This document shows positions 12,305 to 23,900 of a stretch of 64,000 nucleotides of DNA, in pieces (position 1 is the stretch's first letter; every line of letters begins with the position of its first letter). Under the pieces are notes generated by a model. That model did no database searches. It saw only the letters and a program-made list of their open reading frames with translations, and was not told where the DNA came from. Position numbers and translations under genes: made by a program. This DNA is from Deuterostichococcus epilithicus (taxonomy: Eukaryota; Chlorophyta; Trebouxiophyceae; Prasiolales; Stichococcaceae), in assembly GCA_033439295.1 (NCBI GenBank), contig JAVTLE010000015.1:1364001-1428000 (forward strand), read 5' to 3'.

Positions 12305-13083
12305 ATGTTCCGGAACTTCCGGAAGCCCTGCTACGCAAATTTGCTCATTGATCAACTTGGTACACGCACCATTCGTCCCTGCAGCGAGTTGGATCTGCCA
12401 ACACTTGCCACCGAAGGCTCGCGCGCAGGAACGCCTCTGCTTTGGATGCCCGACCAGCGGCTGTATCACCTTGTCCCCACAGCGCAGTGGGAGGAGGCGG
12501 TCACGTCTCAGCAGCCCTACTTCCCCAGCACCTACAAGCAGGTGGTGTCCAACCTTCTTGCACAGGAAATCTCCCGCACAAGGATGTGTCATGACATGAT
12601 CAGAGCCTCGAGACGGCTTTCCCAGGTGACCCACAGGATACTCGGCCTGACCTTCCTGTTCTAATTGCCAGGATGGCTTCATCCACCTGACAGCAGAGCC
12701 GGGTTATCTGCTGGAGGTGGCCAACCGCTTCTATGCGGATGTGGCCGGCGACTGGGAGGTTCTGGTCATCGATCCATCCAAGCTCACCAGCCAGGTGATC
12801 AGATTGCACATTGAATCGATCTGATGAACATCTCCTGATGACTGCCTCTAATGCCTGGGAGGCGTGCCATTGGTAATGTGCCGCTGTGCCGTTTCCATTC
12901 TGACACATGCCGCTGCAGGTGAAGCACGAGGCGGCGGCGCCAGTGGGGAACAAGCCGGCCGCCAGCGCCGACGAGCGCAAGTGGCCGCACTTGTATGGCA
13001 CCATAGACTTTGACAGCGTCGTGCAGCGGCTGCCAGTCCGCCGTGACGGTGGCGGCCGCTTCTTGGATATTGCACAGCAATGA
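12305..13083 (+). CDS. DUF952 family protein
   Basis: A small three-exon gene. Exon 1 (12305 to about 12540) ends in the domain start RLYHLVPTAQWEEAV...PSTYKQ before a GTGGTG donor. Exon 2 (12671-12793) gives DGFIHLTAEPGYLLEVANRFYAD...WEVLVIDPSKL. Exon 3 (12919-13083) gives HLYGTIDFDSVVQRLPVRRDGGGRFLDI and ends at TGA 13081-13083. The opening HLVPTxxW, the DGFIHLT motif and the closing HLYGxID are the DUF952 signature. The family has a fold related to ADP-ribosylation enzymes, but its biochemical role is unknown. The residues before the domain are unremarkable, so an internal ATG at 12448 is a possible alternative start. Confidence 0.85.
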
Positions 13084-13492
13084 CAGCTCGGTGTGAGAGG
13101 GAACCGAATCGGAGTGAAATTGTACGAGCTTCCCGGACAAGCTCTATTGCCGTTTGACGTGTGGCACATGGAAGCGAGAGTTTGCCGCAGCATTTGCCGG
13201 CGTCAGCGTGCAGGTTTGACAGAATTGCCTCCGGTCACTGCTGGTGCGCACTGATTACTTTTGAGGACACAAAATACACAACCTCTGCAATTCTTTATGA
13301 CCGGCACGACTAGCCGTCGACACTTGCCAATGAACTCTGGCGCTAGGGGCGGATGCAGGATGCAGAGGCTGGCGCTAATGACCTAACTGGCCGCTCCTAA
13401 TCCTTCAAGCCGCCTTCAGGTGTGCTGGCGACTGCAAGGTCCTGCCTCTTTTCGGCTTTACCAGCGGGAGCCAGACAGGCTGACCCGCCGCC
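13084..13492 (+). promoter_or_regulatory. Spacer holding the promoter and 5' UTR of the eL18 gene
   Basis: About 400 bp between the DUF952 stop and the eL18 start. No open frame of protein-like composition on either strand. Expected to carry the DUF952 3' UTR and a strong ribosomal-protein promoter; no specific motif was identified. Confidence 0.35.
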
Positions 13493-15432
13493 ATGGTGAG
13501 CTGCAGTCTGCTCCGCACCCGCCTGCCTGGTCGCAGGAGGCGGCAGCGTCCAGCTGCAGACTCTTGCCAGGATGTGTGCAACGTGGGTGGCGAATGTGCC
13601 GCTGGAGTAGGCGGAGCGCAGCAGAATGACGTTCTGCATGCGCTGTGCAGGGTATCGATCTCGAGGCCGGCGGCCGCAACAAGAAGAAGCACAGGACAGC
13701 GCCAAAGTCGGACAATGTCTACCTGAAGCTGCTTGTCAAGGTGGGGCGCGCTGATGCGGTCTGAAATTGCAGGGGTGTGACATCCGGGGTCGCGTCAGCG
13801 GGAAGGGCAGCAGCATCGGCCACAGCACACAGAGTCAAGAGGAGCGCAGCTCACCTGGTGTGATGGGAGCGCTGCGCACCACGTCTGGAGGCGTGGCGTC
13901 CAGCGCTGAGCAACGGCTGTGCATCTATGGACGGAAGTCGCGCGCTTTGACTTCTAGCCAGCAGCTCCGTGGGGCCATCAATGTTGGCCGCCTGGGCAGG
14001 GGATACAGGCGCTTTCAGTGGGCGCTGGCGATGTGGCTCAGCAGCAAGCGCTTTGCAGCAACAGTCCTGGGACCTGTCAGTGGGAGATGATTCCAGCAGC
14101 AGCAGCACACGCCCTTCGCGAGGGCTCCCAGCATGCTGGCCTAGTGAAGTATGGTTCGGATCCATGCCCTGGCATCTTGGGTGCCCAACCCCCTAAACCT
14201 TCGTGTGCTGTTGCCGTGCAGCTGTACTCCTTCCTGGAGCGCCGCACGGACAGCGGCTTCAACAAGGTCGTGCTCAAGCGGTTGTATCAGAGCAAGCAGC
14301 ACCGCGCGCCAATCTCGCTGTCGCGCCTCGCCCGCTACATGGCCGGCAAGGTGCGCCGCCGCCACAGAACCCCGTATCATGCCTGCAGATCACACTCATG
14401 CAGCTGCTGCCATACAGCAAGTGTCGGATCGCGACGTGCTCGAGCTCATAAGGCGGGCCTGTCTTGGCTGGTTTCCCCATTCTTGGTATGTGCTCAGCCC
14501 AACCCTGTGCCTGATGACAACCTTGCAGGAGGACAAGATCGCGGTGCTTGTGGGCACCATCACGGACGACAAGCGGCTGTTCGAGGTCCCCAAGCTGCGC
14601 GTCGTCGCGCTGCGCTTCACGGAGACCGCCCGCGCCCGCATCCTCAAGGTGAGGCGCTGGGCTTTGTGCTCAGCTGAGAACCTTGCGCATGCAGCTGCGA
14701 CCCCCTCGGAAAGAGCGAGCTTGGCAGGCCAGCAGAGCAGGGGGCGGCAGCATGGACCAGCCGATGTCGAGCAACACAAGGAACCGGACACGGCCTGACC
14801 CGGCGGCCTGGGGCCAGATCCTCAGCAGGACGGCATTTGGTAACGCTGACAAGCTTGTGGGTTTGCGGGTTGTCTCGTCACGAGCGAGAGACGGGGTTCA
14901 ATTAGTGGGTCAGAATGTTCATTCAGGCGCTCAATCACACCATGGTGTCACTCGTCCCGACAGGCGGGTGGTGAGGTGATGACCTTCGACCAGCTGGCGC
15001 TGCTGAAGCCGACGGGCACAGACACCGTGCTGCTGCGCGGCCCCAAGTCGCAGCGGGAGGCCAACAAGCACTTCGGTGCCCCTGGGTGCGTCCGCCCAAC
15101 AGGCGACGCCATTCTTGCAGTCTTCACGAGCACACATGCCCTGCTAGCATTGCCGAGCCTGCAGTGCCACTGCAACGCATGTCAGCCGCCGTTGTCCTCT
15201 CCTCCATACTGGTTGTGGCTACAGCACAGGTGCACCTTGCACTGACCTGACCTCAAAAGTGCATGGAGCACACCCGCTTCTTGTGGGTTTTCCCCGCCGA
15301 CCTGCTAACGGTTTGTCTGTTCTGCACTCGAACAGCGTGCCGCACAGCCACGTCAAGCCGTACGTGCGCAGCAAGGGCCGCAAGTTCGAGAAGGCGCGTG
15401 GCCGCCGCAAGTCGCGCGGCTACAAGGCCTGA
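13493..15432 (+). CDS. RPL18: 60S ribosomal protein L18 (eL18)
   Basis: Cytosolic large-subunit ribosomal protein, 186 residues from six exons: 13493-13495, 13651-13740, 14222-14350, 14529-14648, 14964-15085 and 15336-15432. Every junction is in phase. Recognisable eL18 blocks are [89 protein letters not shown] and the basic end [20 protein letters not shown]. Coding exon 1 is only the ATG: the sequence reads GCCATG then a GTGAGC donor, and the next exon opens with Gly-Ile-Asp, exactly where eL18 proteins continue after Met. Length and ends match the family. A TGTAA signal lies at 15591-15595. Confidence 0.96.
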
Positions 15433-15590
15433 AGAAGTCACCAGCAGCAGGCCCGGCTGTCTCGGCAGCCCCTCGTGCTGCGAGCGGTTGGGAACCTTGG
15501 CTGGTGCAGGCTGTCATGGCTTTGCCTGGCAGCTGGTTGTTGGTGCAGGCTGGCAGGTTACGCGGCGTACCTGGAGCATCGCCATGCAAT

Positions 15591-15595
15591 TGTAA
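15591..15595 (+). terminator. TGTAA poly(A) signal of the eL18 gene
   Basis: TGTAA lies about 160 nt downstream of the eL18 stop. The remainder of 15433-15827 holds no supported gene and should carry the 3' UTR and the promoter of the sulfate-binding protein gene. Confidence 0.5.
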
Positions 15596-15827
15596 ACCAG
15601 GCACACACGACTCCCTGCAAGCCAGCAACAATGCACGCCTGTCACAGCCCTGCAGACAACGTCAGCCACAGGTTCTCCTGTCGAGCGATGCAACATGAAA
15701 CAGGAAGTGGCTGCTTCCAGGATTACGTCACTGCACATGCTAAGCAAACAGCAGGTGCAACAGCATGCAATTTAGCACTGTCGTTCTATACTACCGCTGC
15801 ACACATCAGCACTGCATCGGGTGTTTG

Positions 15828-18800
15828 ATGGCAAGCGTACAGCTGGGCTCTGTGCGCTTGCAACATCCAAGAGCTTTCACGACCACCCAGCCTGAAGCGC
15901 CGTGCGCCTCTGCCTCTGTGCTAATTGTATTGAATCTTGTGCTTTGCTTCGCTTGCTTCGCACAGACTATTGCGCTTGTGTCTACTTCGACGAAACAGTC
16001 GCCGCCTGTCCTTGCAGGCGCCTGGCTGTGGCAACACCCCAGCCTAGCTTCAGCGCCAGATCGGGGCCCGAGGGCACAGGTGAGAGGTTTTGTGAGCTGC
16101 TATAGCGACGTGTGCGCTCAGCCCCGGCGATCTGGCGCTGTATAACCAAGTCACGTGTCGGCACCTGCAGGCTCAACGTGCAGACCGGCCCCATCAAAGC
16201 CTCGCCGACACGCCTGGTGCGCTCTGTTGCTGCAAATCTTGCCTGGGCACCCGCCTTGTCTGTAGGCCCAGGCTATCGTCGCTGCATTTGAGGTTGAAGC
16301 GCAGCACGCTGGCTGCAGGCGTGTCACAGGCGTCGCAGCTGCAGCAGCGGCAAGAGGCCTGCTGGCCAAGGCGCCGGCGCTTGCCAGCAGTGCCGCTGGG
16401 GGCGGCAGCAATGGCCCATCCTCAGGCAGCGGCGGCGGCGGTGGCGGCAGCGGCGGCNGCGGGGCGGGGGCGGCAGCTCCGGCAGCGGAGGCGGCGGCGG
16501 GTGGGGCCCCTTCGGCTGGGGCAAGAAGAAGGAGAACAAGGTCAAGCCCGTGACGCTGACGCTGGTGTCCTTCGCAGTGTCCAGGAAGGCCTACTCGAAG
16601 GTGAGCAGGTCACAGACGTGGCCATGAGACCAAGCTGTGGGCACCACCTCGACTCCCATGCTGGACAACAATGTGACTTGCGACTCCAGAGGGCGCCCTG
16701 GTGTGTGCTGCAGATCGTGTCGCGTTTCTCGAAAGAGTATGAAGCGGAGACGGGCGTGCCCGTCGGCTTCCGCCTGTCGTTTGGCGGCTCCGGCACCCAG
16801 GTGAGGCGCTGCACTCCCTGATCCCCATTCACAGGAGGGCACCGATCTCCATGCAACCACACGGTCGCCCTGGACGCCGCATCACTAAGGTGATGGCAGC
16901 ACCAGGGAGGAATTGGCGCCTGTCCGCATCCGCCACCTGCCCACCCTCGAGGCTACTCAGACGCCATCACCTGATGCCTTCGCCCGCATGACAACACTGA
17001 TTTGCAGGCGCGGGCTGTCATCGGCGGCCTGCTTGGTAGACATCGCAGCAGCACAGGCGTCCCTGATGCGGTTCTGTGCCTCTGTCTGCGGGCGCGGGCG
17101 GTGATTGATGGCCTGCCGGCGGATATCGCGGCGCTGGCGCTGCCGCTGGATGTGATGAAGATCGCGGACTCGGGGCTCATGCGGCGGGACTGGCGGAAGG
17201 CAGCACCCAACGACGGCGTCGTGGCGACCTCGGTGGTCGCCATCGTCGTGCGCCCCGGCAATCCCAAGGGCATCAAGGACTGGGATGACCTCACCAGGTG
17301 GGCTCACTTCATTGAGCTGTCGTGGTGCCTGGTGCCTGATGTGTAACGCTCAACCCTGTCAACAGAGCGAGCAAGGGTGCCTGGCGAGGGCACGGGCGAA
17401 GGGAGGAGGTATGCGGAGGACATGTCGAGCTTCCGAAGACTGGCCATCAGCGCATCATCGTCCAAAGAGCCGTGGATTGCCAGGCCGGGGCATGCTGGGC
17501 AACCGCTGCGGCCGACAGCAGGCCACGAAACCTTCGCCAGAGACCGGTTTCCATATCTGTTGCCGCTGCTGATGGAGGCGTGGGCTGGGCAATGGCGCAG
17601 GGACGGTGTGGACACGGTCACGGCCAACCCGAAGACTGCGGGCGTCGCGCGGTGGAACTTCCTTGCGCTGTGGGGCCACAAGATGCGGCAGGGCGATGGC
17701 GCCGCCCTCAAATACGTCACCACGGTGGGAGCCGTCTCGTTGTCCATGACACTCGAGCTCCGACCCAGCTCCGACCTGCATGCCTGGAAATGTAGAGTCA
17801 GCCTACCTATCCAGCTCAGCATGCTCACAAGCATTGAGGCAAGGCTCAGCTTGAGCCCCACCAGGAAACGAGCGCTTTGATGACAGCGTCAAAGGACCAG
17901 GCGCCGGTGCTACTTCTCAACGGCGTGGTGCCGCCGTCCGGCTGCAGGTGTTTGAGCACGTGCCCATCCAGCCGCGGGACGCGCGAGAGGCGTCGGACGT
18001 GTTCTACAAACAGAAGACGGGCGACGCGCTGCTGACCTACGAGAACGAGGTCATCATGACCAATGCCAGCGTGGCGCCGGCGCGCCGCCTGCCCTACGTC
18101 GTGCCCCAGAACAACGTCGTGGTGAGTTGCGCAGGCAGTGAGTGGCCTGTCTCGTATGCTGACACAACCCCTGCGGAACCGGGGTTGCTGCCGGCTGTGA
18201 TTGGCCACGGCAGGATGGACTGCCGCCCAAAGGCGCTGCGGCTACGGCGCACCATGTTTCGTACTGTGCCCTTGCTCCCCATGCCCCCCTGCTTCTCCGC
18301 GCTGACTGAGCACCTGAACAGTGGCGCATATCAGAGCAGCACCCTGAAGCAACAAGTCGAAACAAAAAAGACCAAACCCTCGACAATGTCCTGTCGCTGA
18401 AGCTCGCAGATCAAACTTGCGGGTTGACCTTACCGACGGCTGGCTTCAAGCATTCAAACAGCCACCGACTGCACTCAGCCTTTCCCTGCCCATGTGCGGC
18501 GCAGATCGAGTTCCCGCTGGCCATCATCGACCGCAACGTGGACAAGCAGGGCCCAGAGGCGCGCGCCGCAGCGGAGGCCTTCATCCAGTACTGCTTCAGG
18601 CCGGAGGCGCAGCGCGAGTTCGCCGCCTGCGGCTTCAGGTGCGGGGTGTGGCGTCCTCCAGGCAGTGCGGCACGAGCAGCCCCTGAATGCCTCTGAACGC
18701 CTCTGAATGTTGCCGTGCCCTGCTGGAGGCGCTGCGGTCGGGATGACGTCAACAGCAAGGGCTCCGTCCTGCGCGGCTTGCGGTCAAAGAGTCAAGCACA

Positions 18801-19561
18801 CCCTGCAGCAGATTCGCAGTCTCGATCGTCACACTCTGGACGGTCACACTGCCAGCACGATGGCGCCACTCAAGCAGAACCCTGTTGTTTGCAGGGCCGC
18901 TTGCTGGAGTGGCCGTGTGCCACGATTCCACGTCCTGCTGCTGCTGCTGCTGCTCCATGTGCGCCGCGTCAGGTCCATCATTCGTAACTGTCAAAGTCTG
19001 CTCATGTTAACCACTGCAGGTCCATCATCCCGGAGGTGGCGCGGGAGACGCCGCTGCCGGCGGTCAAGACGACCTGGACTGTGGAGAAGAAGCTGGGTGG
19101 CTGGGACGTCGCGCAGGCCAAATTCTTCAAGGTGCCTGCCAGAGCAGCATGCTGGACAGGATGACAATGTGCCTTGCCTGCTGCTGCCTGCCGCGCCGGG
19201 GTTGCCGCGCCCTGCCTGCGGCGCCGGTGCAAGCCGTCCTCCCCGCCGCACGCTGTCGTCCACAGGCCAGGCTGTGCCATTGCGCCGATGCTGGAGTGCC
19301 TGATGGGGTTGTGGGCTCCCAAGCCTGGATGCACCTGCTCGTCCCAGCCACAGTGGCTCGCATTGGCGGCCCCGCGCGTCACCTGCCACCGCCGCCGCCG
19401 CACTTCTGCAATTGCCCCCTGCCCTCACTTTGCGTGCGTGGTGCGCGCTGCAGGACCAGGGAATTCTTGACAAGATCCAGCGCGAGGTGGGCGAGATGAA
19501 GGTGCAGGAGCGCCTCGCCTCGCAGAAAAACTCCGACTCCTGGTTCTCCTGGTGGCCATGA
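15828..19561 (+). CDS. SBP: Chloroplast sulfate-binding protein of the sulfate ABC transporter
   Basis: Substrate-binding component of the plastid-envelope sulfate ABC transporter known from Chlamydomonas, related to bacterial sulfate-binding proteins. The start MASVQLGSVRLQHPRAF leads into a basic, Ala-rich leader that fits a transit peptide; a set of in-phase early exons exists (acceptors near 16065, 16171 and 16320). A Gly/Ser linker (about 16400-16510) precedes KPVTLTLVSFAVSRKAYSK. Then come VSRFSKEYEAETGVPVGFRLSFGGSGTQ, ARAVIDGLPADIAALALP, VVAIVVRPGNPKGIKDWDDL, VTANPKTAGVARWNFLALWG, GDALLTYENEVIM and the end QERLASQKNSDSWFSWWP, stop 19559-19561. All are hallmarks of the family. The frame changes by one across the N at 16458 inside the Gly run, so that N does not stand for exactly one base. 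The exact first exon is inferred. Confidence 0.9.
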
Positions 19562-20257
19562 TGAATCTAGCGGGTGGGGGGGGCAGTCAGGTCAAGGTTA
19601 TCTCTGCATCGTCGTTCTCTTTGACATCAACAACCGCTGGACGCTGACCCTGCCCGCACTGGCTGCTTCGGTGGCTGGGAGCTGCGCCTCGTGGCCAGCA
19701 CCGCAGGGCAAAGAGCAGTGCAGTGTTTTACACGCCGATGGCTGCGGCGGCGTGCTAGAAAGTACAAACGGCCACAGAGTCAGATCCTGGCAGCCGCCGC
19801 CGTGGACCTTAGACGCAGGCCAGATGCAGGACTGGCGACTTTGATGTCGCCAGCTCCGTCGAACTGGATTTCAAGCTGGCCGTGTGCCACTGAGGACACG
19901 ACCTGAAATCAGCTGCAGGCACGTTGTTTGTAAACGCATAGAGACTCTGAGAGTCTGCCAGTCCAGAAGCAATCCATACTGCAAAACGCACACAACATGC
20001 AGGAAGGCAGACAGACAGCAGAACAAGTGTGGCATGCACCAAAACACTAGACCAGATTGTTTGTCATGATGGGTATGTCCGCGCAACATAACTCGTACTT
20101 GTCAGCAAGCCTGGTCTGGTTGTTTCCTCAGGCGTCGACAAGCAGGCTCATAGCAGCTCCAAACAGCCATATAATGCTCGTTTGTTCGTTGACCTCCCAA
20201 CAAACACCGCTGAAGCTTGAATTGCCATTGCTAGGACTCCACAGCGCTGTAGCAGCA
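19562..20257. other. Convergent intergenic region, no supported gene
   Basis: About 700 bp between the stops of two convergent genes. A TGTAA at 19929-19933 may be the poly(A) signal of the sulfate-binding gene. No coding potential or clear repeat was noticed. Confidence 0.4.
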
Positions 20258-20915
20258 TCAGGCGCCGTCCCGCTTGGCTGCCTGCCACATGAGGTGCACG
20301 CGCTTTCTTAGGTCCGCCAGCGCGACGCCGCAATAAGTGACGTCCCTCCAGGGGTTCGTCTTCGGTGCGTCGGGCAGCGCCGCGCGCAGGAACGACTTGG
20401 GCGACGAGTGCTGCACCCCCCGGAACTGAATGCGGCCTGTGCAGTCGCACAGGGTAGGGTTCGGCCAGGTCACCTTGAGTGTGTGCGGAACGTGCAGTCT
20501 CGACCCGCATTGCAGGCTAAGCTGTGCCGTGCAAGCTGTGTAAAGCAAGCTGCTGCCTGTGCTGCTCGCAGCAAGATGTAGTTGCCCAAGCCGTGACCCA
20601 GTTGCACATCACTTCCAGCACACACATGGCAACGACAGTGCTTTCACCTCAGGCCCTGGGGCGGGGCCAGGCGGCCACAGACCCCGCACAGGGAGCAGGT
20701 TGAATGGCGCCGCGGCGGAGACGCGCACCTTCCGGCGTGATCGTCACCACGACCGAGTCGTCAGGGGCGGCCCCGCCGCTGCCGTCGGCGTGCTGCACGA
20801 CGAGCTCTGCGGGGCCGGCGCGGACCATGCCCGCAGCCACCAGGTCCCTGAGCACATTCGGCCCCATTGCATTGATGCCGCCGGGCAGCGCCTGCAGGAA
20901 CGCGGACAGATCCTT
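20258..20915 (-). other. RAMA-like domain at the C-terminal end of the giant gene
   Basis: Two exons. The first gives GGINAMGPNVLRDLVAAGMV, then RAGPAELVVQHADG and SVVVTITPEGARLRRG. The second gives GRIQFRGVQHSSPKSFLRAA, then NPWRDVTYCGVALADLRKR and ends KRDGA. This follows the RAMA layout: a helix LxxLLxAGhhxxG, a strand pair, hxSPSxF/W, then a W.xVxYxGxxLxxhR ending as in plant and animal MPND proteins. RAMA domains are linked to recognition of modified DNA. If the gene stops at 22040 instead, this domain would belong to a separate smaller gene starting near 21770. Confidence 0.62.
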
Positions 20916-23900
20916 GTGTGATCATGCTCAGGCCCCTCGACACCCGAGTGAGCGCGGCGGCAGGCAGGAACCACCCTGCCGGGCAGGCCGGGGTCAGGCA
21001 GGGCGGCAAGGGGAAGGGCTGCAAGGGCCGAGCTTGGTGGTTTTGACAGAGAGCGAGGCCTCAAGTCCCGCCGGCTGCTGCGCCCCCAGAGGCTGCCATT
21101 GCGACTGCATCCCCCACATGGTGAGGGTCCCCGGCTGCATGACCACGCGAGGCGAGGGGCTCACATCCAGGAGGTGCTTGTTGGTGGGGTTGGGTGGCAG
21201 CGCCGCGGGGCACAAGCTGAGCAGAGGCTCGTCTGCCGCATAGCCGGCCAGGATCACGGTGCCGACGGTCGACGAATCGCCGCCGCTGCCGTCGAGTGAG
21301 GCCCTGCGATCCGGCGTGCTGGGGGCCGCCTCGGCCGGCNCNNNNNGNGNNNGCCGCCCGCGGCGCCACCATCGCGGTCGCGCCGCGGCGGCGCTGCCAT
21401 CGCGGCGTCCGCCCCGTGATCGGACTCGTCAGAGTCAGAGCTGTCGCCGCCGCTGCTGTCGTCTGTGTCTGCATCAGTGGCCAGCGCGCGGTCGAGCGCC
21501 TGTTCCTGCGCCGTCCTAGAGCGCCGCACTGCGTCCGCCTGCTCGGCGGAGCGCCGGCGCAGGAAACCGCCGCCGGCGGGCGCCGCCGCTGCTCGGCGCT
21601 GTCCGGCGCCTGCGGCGCTGGCGCCGTGGCCGCCGGCGGCCCCCCGGCGCCGGCGTCAGGCTGCGTTTCCGTCGGCCCCGCCGCCACCACCTGGCCGCCC
21701 GCCGAGGGCTGCGCTCGCGCAGCGGAGCTGGCGTGGCTGTTCCGGGCCATCAGCTCGTGCATGGTCATGGTGCGGCCCGGAGTGGCTGTCGTCAGAGTGC
21801 CGGCCGTGCGGCCGCCAGCACCGCTGCCGCCCGCTGCCTCTCGGCCCTGCCTGTCCGCCTGCAGGGGTTGGCACTTGTGCTTAGGCACGACTGGGCATTC
21901 AAGAGCGTGCTTGCAGTGCAAGTAGCTGCAATCGACAGTGAGGTAGCAAGTGACAGCGAGGTATCATAGGGCAGCTTCGGTGGTGCAAGCCGTGATGCTG
22001 CAACGTGCAGGGTGCCGCGCAGCGCGGCCGCGGCAGATATCAGGCACTGAAACCCATGATTTGCTCGAAGCCCACCGGCTTCGACTCGACGCACAGCAGC
22101 ACCATGGACGTCTGTTCTTTGTCTGATGCTGTTTTGTGCCTTTCAAGCCGGTTCCAATACACACTGGATCTGTGGCCAGTTTATGCACACCTGCTGTACA
22201 GACTCCTGCTGCTCATCCTCCTCGGTGGCCTCCTGCACGCGAATGCTGGCCTTGCGCCTGCGCTTGGGGCGGCGCCCATCTGGGGCCGCCGACTGCGCAC
22301 GCTTGCCGCCGCCCGCCCTGTCCTTTGTCTGCCGCAGCGCGGCCTCGGCACTGCGCGGCAGCCGGGGCGCTGCGCTGCGCGGCAGCCGGGGCGCTGCGCT
22401 GCGGCGCCCGGCAGTCGCGATGGGGCCGCCGGCGTCAGCTGCCAGCAGGGTCGCGGCCGGTGCGCCGCCCTGCCGTTCAACAGCAGCGTGCTCAAGCCAA
22501 CATGAAGTAGGTGCAACACGATGGAAGTTTGCAGCGCCGGAAAGTTTTTCTGTCGACACCAGCCTGGCGGGTGCGGCCGGACGGACATCATCAAAACCAG
22601 GCATGGATGCTGCTGATACATGCTGTGCATATGCAACAGGTGCAACCCCACCTGAGGGGCGTCTGTGTCTGTGACGCTTGGCTGCACCGACGGCGAGCCG
22701 GGGTGGCGGCCCCTGGCACCGCCCTGCGCCCGCCGGCAGGCCTGCAGGCTATGCCTTAGGTCAACGATGGCAGCACCAACAGGTCGTGGGGGTGTGGCAT
22801 GGATCGGCCACTCGAGGCTGCCCGACGCCTGCTGGAGAGTGCATTGCACAAGGGCTCAGAACACCACCTGTCCAGGCACAGACGCTGTCACGCGCGTGGT
22901 CTTGCACGTGTCACAGGCTGCGTGGTGGTGACTGCGCAGACAGGCAGCCTACCTCCTCCTCGGCTGCTGCGTGCCAGGCGAGTGCGGCCGGGCTGTGCCG
23001 CCGCCGCTTGCTGGGCGGCTCGTATTTGCTGCCGTCCGAGCTGTCGGATGCCACGGCCGCCGGCGCCGGCGCCGGCCGCGCCTCGACGCCGCTGCTGACG
23101 ATGTGCACACGCAGTACCAGCGGCGCCAGCCGCTCAGCGCGCATGTGCATCAGGTCGCCGGGCCGCAGCGCCAGCGCTTCTACAAGCGGCTGCCAGCGCC
23201 CCACCCTGGCCGCCGACTTCGTCTGCAGGTGTATGGTGCGTTGGTACTCCATGCCGTCCGGCAGCCGCAGCGTGCACTGCGTGTCTGCCGTGATGCGCCA
23301 CTTTCGCACTGCCACCGCTGGGACATGCAGCTGTCCCAGAGCGCGCTTTGACAGCGGGAACGCGACGGTACCATCGTCGAGCACGACAGCGTGTGTGGCC
23401 GTCTGGGCGGGCGTGGCGGCGCCCTGGGAGCTGGGTGGCAGCGGCCAGCGGTCTTCTGCCAGGGCGGTGCGTGGCCGGCGTTGGCCTGGGAGCGCCATTG
23501 CGCCGGGCGGCACCGTTTGCGCATGGCTAGCCCTGCGCCGCGTCAGCTGCTCCCCCGCCGGCGTCGAAGCTGCGTCCAGGCGTTCAGCCTCTGCAAGCTG
23601 GCCGCTGGTGCCAGCGCCACCTGGCAACTGTGACGCCGCTCCACCCTCCCAAGAGCTGGAGGGGGAGCCTCCGGGGCCGGGACCAGCGGCCTGGCTGCTG
23701 CCGCCGAGGCAGTCAAACGCGGCCTGGTCGTCTGGCTGTTGAGCCGCTGGAGGGCTGACAGGGCCGTCAGGACAGCTGCTTGCGGTGTCGGCGTGAACGA
23801 CGGCTGCCGCTGCGGCCGGCCCGCCGCCAGCCGCCGACAGCTCCTCTCCGCGCGCAGCTGCGTTGCTGGCGGGGCCTGGCGCCGCCGTCGCACCATCGCT

